Shown here piece by piece: positions 5,615 through 5,803 of a DNA stretch of 5,803 bases. The position numbers and the translations under genes are program-made. The notes below the pieces were generated by a model. The model had not been told where the DNA came from. It was given only the letters and a program-made list of their open reading frames with translations, and searched no databases. The DNA comes from Spirochaetaceae bacterium (lineage in GTDB: Bacteria > Spirochaetota > Spirochaetia > Treponematales > Breznakiellaceae): NCBI GenBank assembly GCA_031290405.1, contig JAITNO010000006.1:1-5803 (forward strand), in the 5' to 3' direction. How positions within the stretch are numbered: position 1 is the first letter of the stretch; every line of letters begins with the position of its first letter.

Positions 5615-5642
5615 ATTATATAGCCCCAACGCATACTGTCAA
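5615..5642 (-). promoter_or_regulatory. consensus sigma70-type promoter, leftward
   Basis: On the minus strand, TTGACA (complement of 5637-5642), a 16-base spacer and TATAAT (complement of 5615-5620) form two perfect hexamers. Transcription would start near 5608, run leftward through the tandem repeat and (CG)7 tract, and meet the rightward promoter head-on. No gene lies directly downstream; further transcription would be antisense to the copA 3' end. Confidence 0.7.
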
Positions 5643-5659
5643 GCCCTCATCGACGAAAG

Positions 5660-5688
5660 GCCCTCCACAGACCCTCTGGAGGGCGTTT
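5660..5688. terminator. Rho-independent terminator, possibly bidirectional
   Basis: GCCCTCCA (5660-5667), a 9-base loop and TGGAGGGC (5677-5684) form a perfect 8-bp stem. On the plus strand it is followed by GTTTT and preceded by GAAAG; on the minus strand it is followed by CTTT. It can end the rightward small transcript and also a leftward gene whose stop codon would lie at 5696-5698, 12 bases away. Confidence 0.65.
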
Positions 5689-5695
5689 TGACGCC

Positions 5696-5803
5696 TCAAC
5701 GCGCAACTTTCACGGCGGGGCGCATTGCCTGCGCGCTGGGCTTTTTTGGGTTTTTGCGTGCCGTGCGGCGGCGCCTGAAACGCTTTTCTCCCCAAGCTTT
5801 CTC
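5696..5803 (-). CDS. possible C-terminal tail of a basic protein (partial)
   Basis: A minus-strand frame is open from the right edge to a TGA at 5698-5696, giving 35 residues rich in Arg and Lys (for example RFRRRRTARKNPKKPSAQ, ending PAVKVAR). Such tails occur on nucleic-acid-binding proteins such as RNA helicases, pseudouridine synthases and histone-like proteins, but no family can be assigned from this piece. The main support is the hairpin terminator starting 12 bases after the stop. A chance open frame of this length is quite possible, so confidence is low. Confidence 0.3.
   Translation of the reverse strand, partial: EKAWGEKRFRRRRTARKNPKKPSAQAMRPAVKVAR

Larger units (their letters stand above)
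5507..5689 (+). ncRNA. candidate small RNA between a strong promoter and a terminator
   Basis: The promoter at 5472-5500 predicts a start near 5507, and a hairpin terminator ends near 5689, giving a discrete transcript of about 180 nt that contains the (CG)7 tract and the 8-bp tandem repeat. I recognise no known RNA family in it. An ATG stands at the predicted first base (5507) and opens a 38-codon frame to a TAG at 5621-5623. The peptide is low complexity and repeat-encoded (RTYERTNV type) and would have to be translated leaderless, so coding is unlikely but not excluded. Transcription from the opposing promoter would be antisense to its 5' part. Confidence 0.4.
5130..5695. other. 566-bp stretch without a convincing protein gene
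   Basis: This stretch holds, in order, a probable copA terminator, dispersed repeat copy C with an embedded palindrome array, a C10 tract and an A8 tract, two convergent promoters, a (CG)7 tract, an 8-bp tandem repeat and a bidirectional hairpin terminator. Open frames in it (for example 5152-5463 + and 5353-5634 -) consist of repeat-derived low-complexity peptide without ribosome binding sites. Confidence 0.7.

Noticed and set aside
5353..5634. 93-codon minus-strand open frame with a YVRTFVRS-like repeat
   Set aside because: Its ATG lies inside the spacer of the leftward promoter, upstream of the -10, so a transcript from that promoter would not contain it. The peptide is a translation of the 8-bp repeat and palindromes.
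5700..5755. Second plus-strand terminator before the T-rich runs at 5742-5755
   Set aside because: The only stem found is CGCGCA with TGCGCG across a loop of about 24 bases, too weak to support the call.

Overview
The window suggests a GC-rich, Gram-negative-type bacterium. The copper ATPase, the galactokinase-like protein and the repeat-rich intergenic DNA would suit a spirochaete such as a Treponema relative. That placement is a guess: no rRNA or other phylogenetic marker is present.

Layout. Positions 1-40 hold the first 13 codons of a minus-strand gene with a secretion-type N-terminus. It is divergent from a galactokinase-family GHMP kinase (283-1467, +), whose last residues and stop codon lie inside a dispersed repeat. 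Convergent to it at 1577-2006 (-) is the C-terminal remnant of a prokaryotic ionotropic-glutamate-receptor-like channel (end of M3 plus the second ligand-binding segment). Its 5' part is missing and is replaced by another copy of the same repeat.

A compact metal operon follows (+). It has a 33-residue single-pass membrane peptide (2218-2319) whose stop codon overlaps the start of a secreted DUF2318-type cysteine-rich protein (2316-2771), and then a Cu+-exporting P1B-1 ATPase, copA (2817-5129). Together they suggest export or handling of copper (possibly iron) at the cell envelope. Codon use switches sharply inside copA near 4000-4200, so the gene may be mosaic.

From 5130 to 5695 there is no convincing protein gene, but the DNA is highly structured. 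It holds a probable copA terminator, a third copy of the dispersed repeat interrupted by three near-perfect GC-rich palindromes, and two near-consensus sigma70 promoters facing each other (5472-5500 + and 5615-5642 -). Between the promoters lie a (CG)7 tract and an 8-bp tandem repeat of about 5.75 copies. A hairpin terminator at 5660-5688 closes a predicted plus-strand transcript of about 180 nt. The right edge may hold the basic C-terminal tail of another minus-strand gene.

The items most worth a second look are the convergent-promoter cassette, the overlapping 33-aa peptide in the copper operon, the dispersed repeat at gene ends, and the divergent galactokinase active site.
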